This document shows positions 17,804 to 25,370 of a stretch of DNA of 64,000 nt, in pieces; within the stretch, counting starts at the first letter, position 1; every line of letters begins with the position of its first letter. Below the pieces are notes generated by a model. It did no database searches, was not told the origin of the DNA, and worked only from the letters and a program-made list of their open reading frames with translations. A program made the translations under genes and the position numbers. The DNA is from Embleya hyalina (GTDB lineage Bacteria > Actinomycetota > Actinomycetes > Streptomycetales > Streptomycetaceae): the NCBI RefSeq assembly GCF_003967355.1, contig NZ_BIFH01000017.1, forward strand, positions 145,023 to 209,022. Reading direction: 5' to 3'.

Positions 17804-17955
17804 GCACCGAGCCGAGGACCGGACCGCGGGGATCACCCCGTACCGAGCCGAAGGGCCCGGGCCGCGGGATCACCCCGTACCGAGCCGAAGGACCCGGGCC
17901 GCAGGATCACCCCGTACCGCGCCGAGGGCCGGGCCGCGGAAACCACCGCGGCCCG
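17804..17955. repeat. 37-bp tandem repeats downstream of recQ
   Basis: About 3.5-4 imperfect head-to-tail copies of a unit near 37 bp with the consensus parts TACCGAGCCGAAGG, CCGGGCCGCGG and GATCACCCC. The middle two copies are nearly identical and the first and last are diverged. They start immediately after the recQ stop and lie in a 305-base gap with no gene. There are no unique spacers, so this is not a CRISPR array. Function is unknown; the region is also the end of a convergent gene's 3' flank. Confidence 0.7.
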
Positions 17956-18054
17956 GCCCGAAGGCTCCGCCATCCGGAGAACCCCACACCGGCGTCCGCA
18001 CCGCGCACCGCCCGTACCCGCCCGCCGCCCGACCACCCACTCCGAAAACGAGAA

Positions 18055-18090
18055 CGACCGGCCCCGGGGAGTCCACCCCGGAACCGGTCG
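18055..18090 (-). terminator. Terminator of the AtpF-like gene
   Basis: CGACCGG and CCGGGG on one arm pair with CCCCGG and CCGGTCG on the other, with a two-base internal mismatch and a short loop. On the minus strand the hairpin is followed by TTCTCGTTTTCGG. It lies 18 bases past the stop of the minus-strand AtpF-like gene and would separate it from recQ. Confidence 0.65.
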
Positions 18091-18107
18091 CCTCGAATGC
18101 GTGTCGG

Positions 18108-18638
18108 TCAGCCCTTGTCCGCCGCGCCGCCTTCCGGCGTCTCGTCGAGCTCGGCCAGCTCCGCCATGAAGCGCTCGATCACGTCGCTGTCGGCCACCAG
18201 CGTGCCGACCGGCTCGCCGAGCACCTTGCTCGCCAGCTCGGTCGCGATCAGGCCCAGCTCCGCGTGCAGCGACGCGGTCGCGAGCGTGACGTCGCCGTTC
18301 AGCTTCTCGTGGCCGGTGGTCACCAGCTCCTCACGAATGCGCTGCCCCTCGGCGCGCGCCTCCGCGATCAGCCTGGCCCCCTCCTCGGCCGCCTGCTGCC
18401 GAACCAGCGCGGTCTCGCGCCGGGTCTCGGCCATCTGCGCCCGCAGCTCGGCCAGTGCGGCCTCGCTCTCGGCCTGGATGTCGGTCGCCCGGTCGAAGCC
18501 GCCTTCGAGCGCGTCGTGCCGTTCGGCGAGCGTCTTCCCGATCCGCGGCAGCAGGACCTTCGCGAAGACCGCGAAGACCAGCCCGAAAACGATGACTCCG
18601 AAGATCAGTTCGCCGACATCCGGCTTGAGAGGTCCCAT
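18108..18638 (-). CDS. Orphan ATP synthase F0 subunit b-like protein (AtpF paralogue)
   Basis: 176 residues with the architecture of F0 subunit b. A short N-terminus (GPLKPDVGE) leads into one TM helix (LIFGVIVFGLVFAVFAKVLLP) and then RIGKTLAERHDALEGG. A long Ala/Glu/Gln/Arg coiled coil runs to the end (for example ETALVRQQAAEEGARLIAEA and ELASKVLGEPVG). The KTLAER-D-A-EGG element after the membrane helix is typical of actinobacterial AtpF. No other atp gene is present; the neighbours are the anti-sigma gene rskA and recQ. It could be an alternative stator, a membrane-anchored coiled-coil scaffold, or part of the SigK response. The ATG at 18638 is chosen because the upstream codons are Arg-rich and not family-like. 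Confidence 0.8.
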   Translation of the reverse strand: MGPLKPDVGELIFGVIVFGLVFAVFAKVLLPRIGKTLAERHDALEGGFDRATDIQAESEAALAELRAQMAETRRETALVRQQAAEEGARLIAEARAEGQRIREELVTTGHEKLNGDVTLATASLHAELGLIATELASKVLGEPVGTLVADSDVIERFMAELAELDETPEGGAADKG

Positions 18639-18760
18639 GGTCCGAAATCCTCGAACACGACGGACCACAAATCAAGTTACGACCACATCGCCGATCACCC
18701 ACCGCGACACATCGACTCCCCTGCGCACTCGAAAGGCCGCCCGAACCGCCGATCCACCGC

Positions 18761-19513
18761 TCACGACCGCCCCGCCGGGAGGTCGATCAGCACGATCGGC
18801 GCCCCGGAGGGCCGGGCCGAGCCGCCCGCCGGCTCCACCGTCACCCCCACCCCCGACGCCCGGTCCAACCCCGACGCCAGCAGCGCCGTCCCCGGCCGGA
18901 TCAGGCCGATCGACCGCATCCGGCCGTTGTCGCTGTACCACCCCTGGTACACCCGCGCGTCCGGCAGCGTCGGCAGCCCCGAGGTCAGCACCACGGCCCG
19001 GTCCAGCGCGGGCGAGGCGATCACCCGCACCGTCCCGCCACCACTGGCCGGCGCCGACCCCCCGACCGCGTCCGGCGCGGTGATCACCGCCTCGATCGCC
19101 GCGCCCCGCGCCCGCTGCTCGGCCACGGCCCGTTCGGCGTCCCGGGCGTCCCGGTACCGATCGATCGCCACCCCGCCCAGCGCGCCGATCGCCGCCAGGC
19201 AGGCCGCCAGTACCAGGACCACCACCCGCCGGGTCCGCCGCGGCTCCACCGGGGTGGGTGAGTGCCGATCGGGCAGCTCCGGCGGCAGCTGACGCACGGT
19301 CGCGATCTCGTCCATCACCCGCCGCTTCAGCTCCGGACCCGGCGACTCGGCGACCGCGACGGCCAGTCGTGCCGAGGTCGCCCGGAACTCGCGCACCTCC
19401 CGCGCGCACGCCGGACACTCGACCAAGTGGCCTTCGAACTCCCGCCGTTCGTCCTCGTCGAGGGCGTGCAGGGCGTACGCGCCCGTCATCGTGTGCAGGT
19501 CGGCGGAGGTCAT
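18761..19513 (-). CDS. rskA: Anti-sigma-K factor RskA-like membrane protein
   Basis: 250-residue single-pass anti-sigma factor. The zinc-type anti-sigma motif is H29-x3-C33-x2-C36 (HLVECPAC) in the cytosolic N-terminal domain. A TM helix spans about residues 96-117 (VVVLVLAACLAAIGALGGV), and the outer part is an RskA C-terminal domain (VYQGWYSDNGRMRSIGL). Its ATG overlaps the sigma-gene stop (ATGA), the standard operon arrangement in which the membrane protein sequesters its sigma factor until an extracytoplasmic signal triggers release. By family knowledge, release in M. tuberculosis involves regulated proteolysis; the signal here is unknown. Confidence 0.92.
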   Translation of the reverse strand: MTSADLHTMTGAYALHALDEDERREFEGHLVECPACAREVREFRATSARLAVAVAESPGPELKRRVMDEIATVRQLPPELPDRHSPTPVEPRRTRRVVVLVLAACLAAIGALGGVAIDRYRDARDAERAVAEQRARGAAIEAVITAPDAVGGSAPASGGGTVRVIASPALDRAVVLTSGLPTLPDARVYQGWYSDNGRMRSIGLIRPGTALLASGLDRASGVGVTVEPAGGSARPSGAPIVLIDLPAGRS

Positions 19514-20094
19514 GCGCCCACTCCCAGGCAGTCGCGGAGGCGGATCAGACCGTCCCGCAGGCGGGTCTTGATCGTGCCCAGCGGTACGTCGAGCAGGCCG
19601 GCCACCTCGCGGTGCGTACAGCCCCGGTAGTAGGCCAGGGTCACGGACCGGCGCTGCACCTCGGTGAGGGTGCGCAGGCAGCGCCGTACCTGCTCGCGTT
19701 CCAGCCGCGCCTCGACCTCCTCGACCACCTCGTCGTACTCCGGCGTGTGCTCGCGGACCGCGGTGCGGTGCTCCCGATCGGTGGCCGCCTGGGCCGAGCG
19801 CACCCGGTCGACGGCGCGACGGTGCGCCATGGTCAGGATCCAGGTCATCGCGCTGCCCCGGTCGGGGCGAAAACGCGCGGCGCCGCGCCAGACGTCGAGC
19901 AGCACCTCCTGGGCCACCTCCTCCGACTGCGCGGGATCGCGGACCACCCGCCGGGCGACGCCCAGCACCGCGCCGATCACCGCGTCGTAGACGAACGAGA
20001 ACGCCTCCTGGTCCCCCTGCGCGACACGGGCGAGCCGGTCCTCCAGCGTGGGGGCGTGCTCGCCCGGCGCGGCGAGGTGTACGACGGTCCTCAC
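19510..20094 (-). CDS. sigK: ECF RNA polymerase sigma factor SigK-like
   Basis: 194-residue extracytoplasmic-function sigma factor. Region 2 lies about residues 30-100 (AFSFVYDAVIGAVLGVARR, then SEEVAQEVLLDVWR and TWILTMAHRRAVDRVR). Region 4 lies about residues 138-190 with its helix-turn-helix in THREVAGLLDVPLGTIKTRL. It is translationally coupled to rskA, and the divergent FAS1 lipoprotein gene strengthens the SigK assignment because mycobacterial SigK controls FAS1 antigens. GTG start at 20094. A CAATCC-15 nt-CCGAAT candidate promoter about 160 bases upstream may be autoregulatory. Confidence 0.9.
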   Translation of the reverse strand: MRTVVHLAAPGEHAPTLEDRLARVAQGDQEAFSFVYDAVIGAVLGVARRVVRDPAQSEEVAQEVLLDVWRGAARFRPDRGSAMTWILTMAHRRAVDRVRSAQAATDREHRTAVREHTPEYDEVVEEVEARLEREQVRRCLRTLTEVQRRSVTLAYYRGCTHREVAGLLDVPLGTIKTRLRDGLIRLRDCLGVGA

Positions 20095-20255
20095 CCGGCC
20101 TCACCCCCCTGCCCGAGCCCGTCCCGGCGGCGGTGTCCGTGCCGATCGTCCATGTCCCACTCCCACTCGCGCCGACCCCGAGGCGGACACCCGCGCCGTG
20201 CGTCCGGGCCCCGAGCGCTCCCGGCCCCATCACCGCACATGGCCATCCGACCCAT

Positions 20256-20282
20256 ATTCGGCGCCGCGGACCGCCCGGATTG
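20256..20282 (-). promoter_or_regulatory. Candidate SigK-type promoter for sigK-rskA
   Basis: On the minus strand CAATCC (20282-20277), 15 bases, then CCGAAT (20261-20256). The same CCGAAT element with the same 15-base spacer occurs facing the opposite way 65 bases further on, before the divergent oxidoreductase gene. A start near 20249 would give a leader of about 155 bases to sigK. The call rests on this shared spacing and on the known autoregulation of ECF sigma factors. Confidence 0.4.
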
Positions 20283-20325
20283 GTCCTCGCACCCATCGAT
20301 TTCCGGACCGGCACGCCACCCCGCC

Positions 20326-20352
20326 CCATTCGAGTGAACGACCAATCCGAAT
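20326..20352 (+). promoter_or_regulatory. Candidate SigK-type promoter for the oxidoreductase-FAS1 genes
   Basis: CCATTC (20326-20331), 15 bases, then CCGAAT (20347-20352). The outer bases also form an inverted repeat, CCATTCG against CGAATGG, so a regulator site is an alternative reading. If it is a promoter, transcription would start near 20359, which favours the in-frame GTG at 20378 over the ATG at 20351 as the start of the next gene. Confidence 0.4.
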
Positions 20353-21943
20353 GGCCGACGGCACCGAATGGCCCGACGTGAAGGCAAACGAGACTCGCCG
20401 ATGGCTCCGGGCCGGAGCAGGCGCGCTGAGCGGACTGCTGTCCGCCGGCGCGGCGTTGGCCGTCGCCGAGTTCGCCGCCGCGTTCCTCCGCCCCGAGGCG
20501 GGCCCCCTTCCGGCCGTCGGGGGAGCGGTGATCGACCGCACTCCCCCGGAGGTCAAGGACTGGGCGGTCCGCCAGTTCGGCACCGACGACAAACTCGTGT
20601 TGCGCACGGGGATCCTGGTGCTCCTGGGCCTGATCGCGATGGGCCTGGGCGTCCTGTCCCTGCGGCTGCGCCGTACCGCGATGGCCGGAGTGGTCGCGTT
20701 CGGCCTGGTCGGCGCGTACGCGGCGACGCATCGCGCCGGCGCCGGCGCCGTCGACGCGGTGCCCTCCCTGCTGGGTGGTGTGCTCGGCGCCGCCGCGCTG
20801 TGGTGGTCGACCGAGCCGGTGGTGCGAGTGCGCGCGGAGGATCGCGCGTTCGACCGCCGGGCGTTCCTGACCACCATCGCCGCATTGGCCGTGGGCTCGG
20901 CCGTGGCCGGCACCACCGGTCGGATCGTCGCCGACGGCAGACGGGCCTCGATCGCCGCCTTCCGCAACCGGATCCGGCTGCCCGTCGCGGCGGAACCGGC
21001 CGCACCTCTCCCCCCGGGCACCGACCTGCGCCTGCCCGGACTGTCCGCCTTCACCACCCCCAACGCCGACTTCTACCGCGTCGACACCGCCCTGGTGGTT
21101 CCCCGCGTCGACGTGCGGAACTGGTCGCTGCGCATCCACGGAAAGGGTGTCCGTACACCGCTGCGCTACTCCTACGACGACCTGTTGCGCCGCCCGCTGA
21201 TCGAGCGCGACCTCACCCTGACCTGCGTGTCGAACGAGGTCGGCGGGCCGTACACGGGCACCGCCCGCTGGCTCGGGGTACGCCTCGCCGACCTCTTGCG
21301 CGAGGCCGGTGTACGCCCGCCGAGCCGGGGCGGGCCCGCCGATCAACTGGTGTCCCGGTCCGTCGACGGGATGACCATCGGCACCCCGGTCGAAGTCGCC
21401 ATGGACGGGCGCGACGCGCTGCTCGCGGTGGGCATGAACGGCGAACCCCTGCCGTTCGAACACGGCTACCCGGTCCGGATGGTGGTGCCCGGACTGTACG
21501 GCTACGTCTCCGCGTGCAAGTGGCTCGTCGACCTCGAACTGACCACGTTCGCCGGCTACGACGCCTACTGGGTCAAGCGCACCTGGGCCCGGGAGGCGCC
21601 GATCAAGACCCAGTCGCGCATCGACACGCCCAAGCCGTTCGCCCGCCTCCGGGTCGGCGTTCCGATACCGATCGCCGGCGTCGCCTGGGCCCAGCACCGG
21701 GGCGTGGCAGCGGTCGAGGTGAGCGTGGACGGCGGGCCGTGGCAGCGGGCCCGATCGGCCGAGGTCCCCGGACCCGACACCTGGCGGCAGTGGGTGTGGG
21801 AGTGGACCCCGACCCGGACCGGCTCACATCGGATCGAGGTCCGCGCGACCGACGCCGGCGGCGCGGTGCAGACCGACAAGCGGGTCGGCACGGTGCCGGA
21901 CGGTGCCACCGGACGACATTCGGTGGTGGTCACCGTCGCCTGA
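20351..21943 (+). CDS. Membrane-anchored molybdopterin-dependent oxidoreductase (sulfite oxidase/YedY superfamily)
   Basis: 530 residues from the ATG at 20351 (521 from the GTG at 20378). The N-terminal 200 residues hold about four to five TM helices (GALSGLLSAGAALAVAEFAA, LVLRTGILVLLGLIAMGLGV, MAGVVAFGLVGAYAA, AFLTTIAALAVGSAVAGTTG). An extracytoplasmic oxidoreductase molybdopterin-binding domain follows, with its cofactor Cys in LTLTCVSNEVGGPYTG, about residue 292. The C-terminus is an Ig-like dimerisation domain (VAAVEVSVDGGPW, then VWEWTPTRTGSHRIEVRATD). Such proteins reduce or oxidise small extracytoplasmic substrates, possibly repairing oxidised methionine. It is divergent from sigK-rskA and 93 bases before the FAS1 gene, so SigK control is likely. 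Confidence 0.87.
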   Translation: MADGTEWPDVKANETRRWLRAGAGALSGLLSAGAALAVAEFAAAFLRPEAGPLPAVGGAVIDRTPPEVKDWAVRQFGTDDKLVLRTGILVLLGLIAMGLGVLSLRLRRTAMAGVVAFGLVGAYAATHRAGAGAVDAVPSLLGGVLGAAALWWSTEPVVRVRAEDRAFDRRAFLTTIAALAVGSAVAGTTGRIVADGRRASIAAFRNRIRLPVAAEPAAPLPPGTDLRLPGLSAFTTPNADFYRVDTALVVPRVDVRNWSLRIHGKGVRTPLRYSYDDLLRRPLIERDLTLTCVSNEVGGPYTGTARWLGVRLADLLREAGVRPPSRGGPADQLVSRSVDGMTIGTPVEVAMDGRDALLAVGMNGEPLPFEHGYPVRMVVPGLYGYVSACKWLVDLELTTFAGYDAYWVKRTWAREAPIKTQSRIDTPKPFARLRVGVPIPIAGVAWAQHRGVAAVEVSVDGGPWQRARSAEVPGPDTWRQWVWEWTPTRTGSHRIEVRATDAGGAVQTDKRVGTVPDGATGRHSVVVTVA

Positions 21944-22036
21944 TCACCCCCTCGCCGCCTGTCGGCCCCCCGTTCCCGTCACCCGTTCGACGCCGCGGCG
22001 CATCCGTCGCGGTCGCCATCCGAAGGAAGTCTCGCC

Positions 22037-22699
22037 ATGACCGTCATCCGTCTCCCCCGCACCCTCGCCACGGTCGCGACCGTGGCCGCGCTCGCCCTCC
22101 CGTTGGCCGCCTGCGGCAGCGACGACAAGAAGGACGACTCCACCGCGAAGACGGCGGCCTCCGCGCCGGCCGTCGCCCCTTCCGCGCCGGCCGGCGCCCC
22201 CGGCACCACCACCTCGGCCGCCGCGCCCTTCGGCGCCGGATGTGCCGCGGTCCCGGCCACCGGCGCGGGCAGCTTCACCGGCATGGCCCAGGACCCGGTC
22301 GCCACCGCCGCCTCGCACAACCCCGTGTTGTCCACACTGGTGGCGGCGGTCAAGGCGGCCGGGCTCGTGGACACGCTCAACACCGCGCAGAACATCACGG
22401 TGTTCGCGCCGACCGACGACGCCTTCGCGAAGATCCCCAAGGACACCCTGGACAAGCTCCTCGCCGACAAGGACGCGCTGACCAAGGTGCTGACCTACCA
22501 CGTGGTGGGACAACGCCTGGCCCCCGCCCGGTTGGCCGGCGGCTCGTTCGAGACGCTGGAGAAGCAGCCGCTGACCACCAAGGGCTCGGGTGACGCGTAC
22601 ACCGTCAACGACACCTCGAAGGTGGTCTGCGGCAACGTGCCGACCGCGAACGCGACCGTGTACCTCGTGGACACGGTGTTGATGCCGCCGGCCTCCTGA
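22037..22699 (+). CDS. FAS1 (fasciclin) domain lipoprotein, MPT83/MPT70-like
   Basis: 220-residue secreted lipoprotein. The signal peptide ends in lipobox LAAC (Cys26), followed by a Lys/Asp-rich then Ala/Pro/Ser/Thr-rich linker of about 45 residues. The FAS1 domain fills the rest, with the H1 box (NITVFAPTDDAFAKIP), the KVLTYHVVGQRL segment and the H2-like VYLVDTVLMPP ending. FAS1 domains mediate adhesion or ligand binding at the cell surface. In M. tuberculosis the homologues MPT70 and MPT83 belong to the SigK regulon, and here the gene sits next to sigK-rskA. Two hairpins follow the stop before the convergent cyclase-like gene. Confidence 0.92.
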   Translation: MTVIRLPRTLATVATVAALALPLAACGSDDKKDDSTAKTAASAPAVAPSAPAGAPGTTTSAAAPFGAGCAAVPATGAGSFTGMAQDPVATAASHNPVLSTLVAAVKAAGLVDTLNTAQNITVFAPTDDAFAKIPKDTLDKLLADKDALTKVLTYHVVGQRLAPARLAGGSFETLEKQPLTTKGSGDAYTVNDTSKVVCGNVPTANATVYLVDTVLMPPAS

Positions 22700-22728
22700 A
22701 CGATCCACGCGCCCGCGCCGGGCGAGCC

Positions 22729-22771
22729 GGTGGACGGTCGGCCCCCGTGCGTGGGGGCGCGACCGTCCACC
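22729..22771 (+). terminator. Strong hairpin after the FAS1 gene
   Basis: GGTGGACGGTCG then GCCCCC pairs with GGGGGC then CGACCGTCCACC around a small loop, a stem of about 18 bp starting 30 bases after the FAS1 stop. There is no T run, as is usual for high-GC actinobacterial terminators. Confidence 0.65.
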
Positions 22772-22883
22772 CGGGTGCCGTACACCGTCGGGCCTCTCCC
22801 TCCCAGGCCCGGGGGTGCCGGCCGCCGCGCCGGTCGAAACCGCCCCCATCGGTCGGCCACATCGACCTCGCGCCCCGAGTCGT

Positions 22884-22923
22884 GTCCGCAAACCCCCGTC
22901 GGCTTCGTCGGGGGCTTGCGGAC
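22884..22923 (-). terminator. Hairpin after the cyclase-like gene
   Basis: GTCCGCAA and CCCCCG pair with CGGGGG and TTGCGGAC, with one bulged base and a loop around CGGCTTCG. It lies 28 bases past the stop of the minus-strand cyclase-like gene and faces the FAS1 terminator, so the two convergent genes have one hairpin each. Confidence 0.6.
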
Positions 22924-22951
22924 CCGACCCGGTTCGTCGCCACCCACCACG

Positions 22952-23650
22952 TCACCCGGGCGAGCGAACCTCCCCGTCGAAGGTGAAGCCCCTGTCCAGC
23001 CCCCCGCGCCGGACAGTCGTCTTCTTCCCTCGCGGCAAATTCGCCGGCCGCTCGGTGTCCGTGGCGGGTGGGCGCTGATACCCGGGTACGTACACCCAGG
23101 CCGTCTCGTCGACCTCCTTGGCCCGCACGTGAACCTCCCCGTAGGCCGCGCTCTCCAGGCCGCCCCGCTCCGGGACGACCACCGCCTCGTGCCAGGGCCC
23201 GGACACGATCAGCGCCAGGCACGCACGCTCCGCGGCGGCCAACACCTCGCGCAGCGGGTCCGCGTTGACCAGCCGGCAGGCGGTGTTGATCGCACTGCCC
23301 GACCAGCCCCGGGTGTCCTGCACCACGTCCCCCGCGTGCAGCGAGACCCGCAGCCGGATCCGTGCCTCGTCGCTCGCGTGCCGGTCGTGGTTGCGCAACC
23401 CGGCGTGCAGGCGATCGATGAACAGGTCGGTCAGATCCTCCTTCGGCACGTTGGCCGGGATCAGCAGGATCGCCCCGTCACCGCGATCCTCGACCACGCA
23501 CGCGTCCCAGGCGATGCCCGCCGATTCGAGGGCGGAGTGCAGCAGTTCGTACAGACGTCCCCGTACCCACTCCTGCGTCACGTCCGAGCGCCTGCCGAAT
23601 CGCTCGACGTCGAGCACCAGGATCGACATGTATCGCGACTTGGCTCCCAC
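22952..23650 (-). CDS. Class III nucleotide-cyclase-like protein
   Basis: 232-residue cytosolic protein with a class III adenylate/guanylate cyclase fold. The first metal-binding Asp is D14 in ILVLDVERFG and the second is D58 in VEDRGDGAILLIP. The later SLHAGDVV and SGSAINTACRLVNAD match the cyclase core around the transition-state Asn/Arg. Both metal aspartates are present, but nucleotide-specifying residues are not obvious, so catalysis is not assured. The C-terminal 60 residues are basic and of low complexity. GTG start at 23650 with a GGGGG run upstream. It follows a Crp-type regulator gene on the same strand, a pairing seen repeatedly in actinomycetes. Confidence 0.8.
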   Translation of the reverse strand: MGAKSRYMSILVLDVERFGRRSDVTQEWVRGRLYELLHSALESAGIAWDACVVEDRGDGAILLIPANVPKEDLTDLFIDRLHAGLRNHDRHASDEARIRLRVSLHAGDVVQDTRGWSGSAINTACRLVNADPLREVLAAAERACLALIVSGPWHEAVVVPERGGLESAAYGEVHVRAKEVDETAWVYVPGYQRPPATDTERPANLPRGKKTTVRRGGLDRGFTFDGEVRSPG

Positions 23651-23766
23651 GGAATCCCCCTATCGGGCCGTGCGCTCGCGCGCACCGCTCGCCACTCCCT
23701 GCCTCCTGCCCCTCAAGGAGTACTCCGGCGCCGGCCGCTTGTACGCGTCAGATGACACACAACGCG

Positions 23767-24411
23767 TTATCCGTCGGCCCATTCCCGTAAAGCGGGCGGA
23801 TCGGACACCACGATGCTGCCGCGCCGGGTCTGCACCAGTGCCGATTCGTGCAGCACACGCAGCGCCCGGACCACCGATTCCCGGGAGATGCCGATCGCGT
23901 CCGCGAGTTCCTGCTGGGTGGTCCGGATCACACACGGACCCTCGGCTTGGCCCAGCGTACGATCGGCCAGCGCCCGGGCCACCCGCCGCCCGGTGGCCAG
24001 CGCGCCGTACTCGACCCGCCAGCGGTCCGACTCGCGGATCCGCAACACCGTGCGGATCAACACGGCGTACACCAACGGGGCGTTCGTGCTCAGCAGTTCG
24101 CGAAAGCGGGTCAGCGGCACGAGTACCGCCACCACCGGGCCGAGGGCGACCACCGTCGCCGACCGGCCGCGCCCGTCGATACACGCGAGTTCGCCCACCA
24201 GTTCACCCGGTCCGCGCACCGCGATGGTCACCGCCGACCCGTCCGAGGTGGCTCGTTCGATCTTGACCTGCCCGTGTTCGATCAGCACCACGTGGCGCGG
24301 GTGATCGCCCTCCATGAACAGCGCGTCACCCCGGTCGTAGCCCAACCGGCGGCCCGATTCCCGCAGCACGTCCCGGAGTTCCTTGGGCAACGCCCTGTCT
24401 TCCTCCGCCAC
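23767..24411 (-). CDS. Crp/Fnr-family transcriptional regulator
   Basis: 214-residue regulator. The cyclic-nucleotide-binding beta-barrel covers about residues 15-120 and contains GELVGELACIDGRGRSATV, close to the phosphate-binding cassette GE..GE....RSA. The dimerisation helix follows, and a winged helix-turn-helix lies near the C-terminus (TTQQELADAIGISRESVVRALRVL). The Arg in the cassette suggests that a cyclic nucleotide could bind, and the adjacent cyclase-like gene may supply or sense it. GTG start at 24411. The 299 bases upstream, shared with a divergent gene, show no clear Crp site by eye. Confidence 0.9.
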   Translation of the reverse strand: MAEEDRALPKELRDVLRESGRRLGYDRGDALFMEGDHPRHVVLIEHGQVKIERATSDGSAVTIAVRGPGELVGELACIDGRGRSATVVALGPVVAVLVPLTRFRELLSTNAPLVYAVLIRTVLRIRESDRWRVEYGALATGRRVARALADRTLGQAEGPCVIRTTQQELADAIGISRESVVRALRVLHESALVQTRRGSIVVSDPPALREWADG

Positions 24412-24710
24412 ACCCGCTCCTCCGTCGCCCGTGCCGCCAGAGCTTAATCACGCGTGTCGGGGTTGGGCAGGCGTTCGGCGATCCCGCCGAACCGGCCCAA
24501 CCGACCGTGCGTCGCCCCGTGCGCGGCGCACGATCCGTCCCGCCGACCGGTCACCCCTTCGATGGATTTCCGACGGTTTCCCCACCGGTTTTCGCCCTCG
24601 CCGCCACGATCGGGGAGTGAATCGGCCCGTTCCCGGGGAGGGATACGGCTCCCGAACGAGGGTCGCGCCGGGGTCGCGAGCGCCGGGACCGACGAGTGGA
24701 ACGGTGGACG

Positions 24711-25349
24711 ATGGACGCACGAATGCTCTATACCCAGGTCGTCCAGGACCTGACCGAAGGCGCCACGAACCGGTTCGTGGACCGCGCCGAGGCCGGCCCG
24801 GTCGACGTCGAGGCGTTGCGCCGGATCGCGGGCGAGGAGTACCGGATCATCTCCAGTGACGGGCGCTCCTTCGCCCTCCTGGCGGCTCGCTTCCCGGACT
24901 CCGCGCCGCTGTTCCTGGCGCTCGCGAGCGGCGAGGCGCAGGCCCTGGAGTTGTTGACGCCGTACGCCGAGGCGGTCGGCATGGGCGCCGCCGAACTGCG
25001 CGGCCACCCGCCGGTCGCCGCCGCCCAGGGGTATCCGCATCACCTGGCCTGGCTGGCCCAGTTCGGCTCGCGGGCCGAGGTGGCGCTCGCCCTGTTGGTC
25101 AACTTCGGCTTCTGGGGCGGCTATTGCGGGCGCTTCGCGCGGGCGCTGCGCACCCACCACGAGTTGACCGAGGATCAGGTGGCCTTCTTCACCTTCTTCT
25201 CCGCATCGCCCCCGGGCTTCGAGGACGCGGCGCTGACCCTGTTGCAGACCGGCCTCGACGGGGGCGACGACCAGGAGGGCGCCAAGACCGCCGCCCGACT
25301 GATGCAGAGCTACGAACTGGCCTTCTGGGACGCCCTCCCGACGTCGTAG
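24711..25349 (+). CDS. TenA/PqqC-like (heme-oxygenase-fold) protein
   Basis: 212-residue all-helical protein resembling the TenA/THI-4/PqqC superfamily. Support comes from length, helical pattern, an early GEEYRIISSDGRSFALLAARFPDS segment, and late aromatic helices (ALLVNFGFWGGYCGRFARAL, then QVAFFTFFSASPPGFEDAAL). Canonical TenA hydrolyses aminopyrimidines for thiamine salvage with a Cys nucleophile; a Cys is present in GGYCGRF, but equivalence is unproven. The ATG at 24711 is preferred over a GTG five codons earlier. It is divergent from the Crp gene and convergent with the CapA-like gene. No thiamine genes are nearby, so the function is open. Confidence 0.6.
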   Translation: MDARMLYTQVVQDLTEGATNRFVDRAEAGPVDVEALRRIAGEEYRIISSDGRSFALLAARFPDSAPLFLALASGEAQALELLTPYAEAVGMGAAELRGHPPVAAAQGYPHHLAWLAQFGSRAEVALALLVNFGFWGGYCGRFARALRTHHELTEDQVAFFTFFSASPPGFEDAALTLLQTGLDGGDDQEGAKTAARLMQSYELAFWDALPTS

Positions 25350-25370
25350 CCGAGCCGCACGGGGCCGCCC

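Noticed and set aside
17804..17955. CRISPR-like short repeats
   Set aside because: Repeats are head-to-tail without unique spacers, imperfect and not associated with cas genes.
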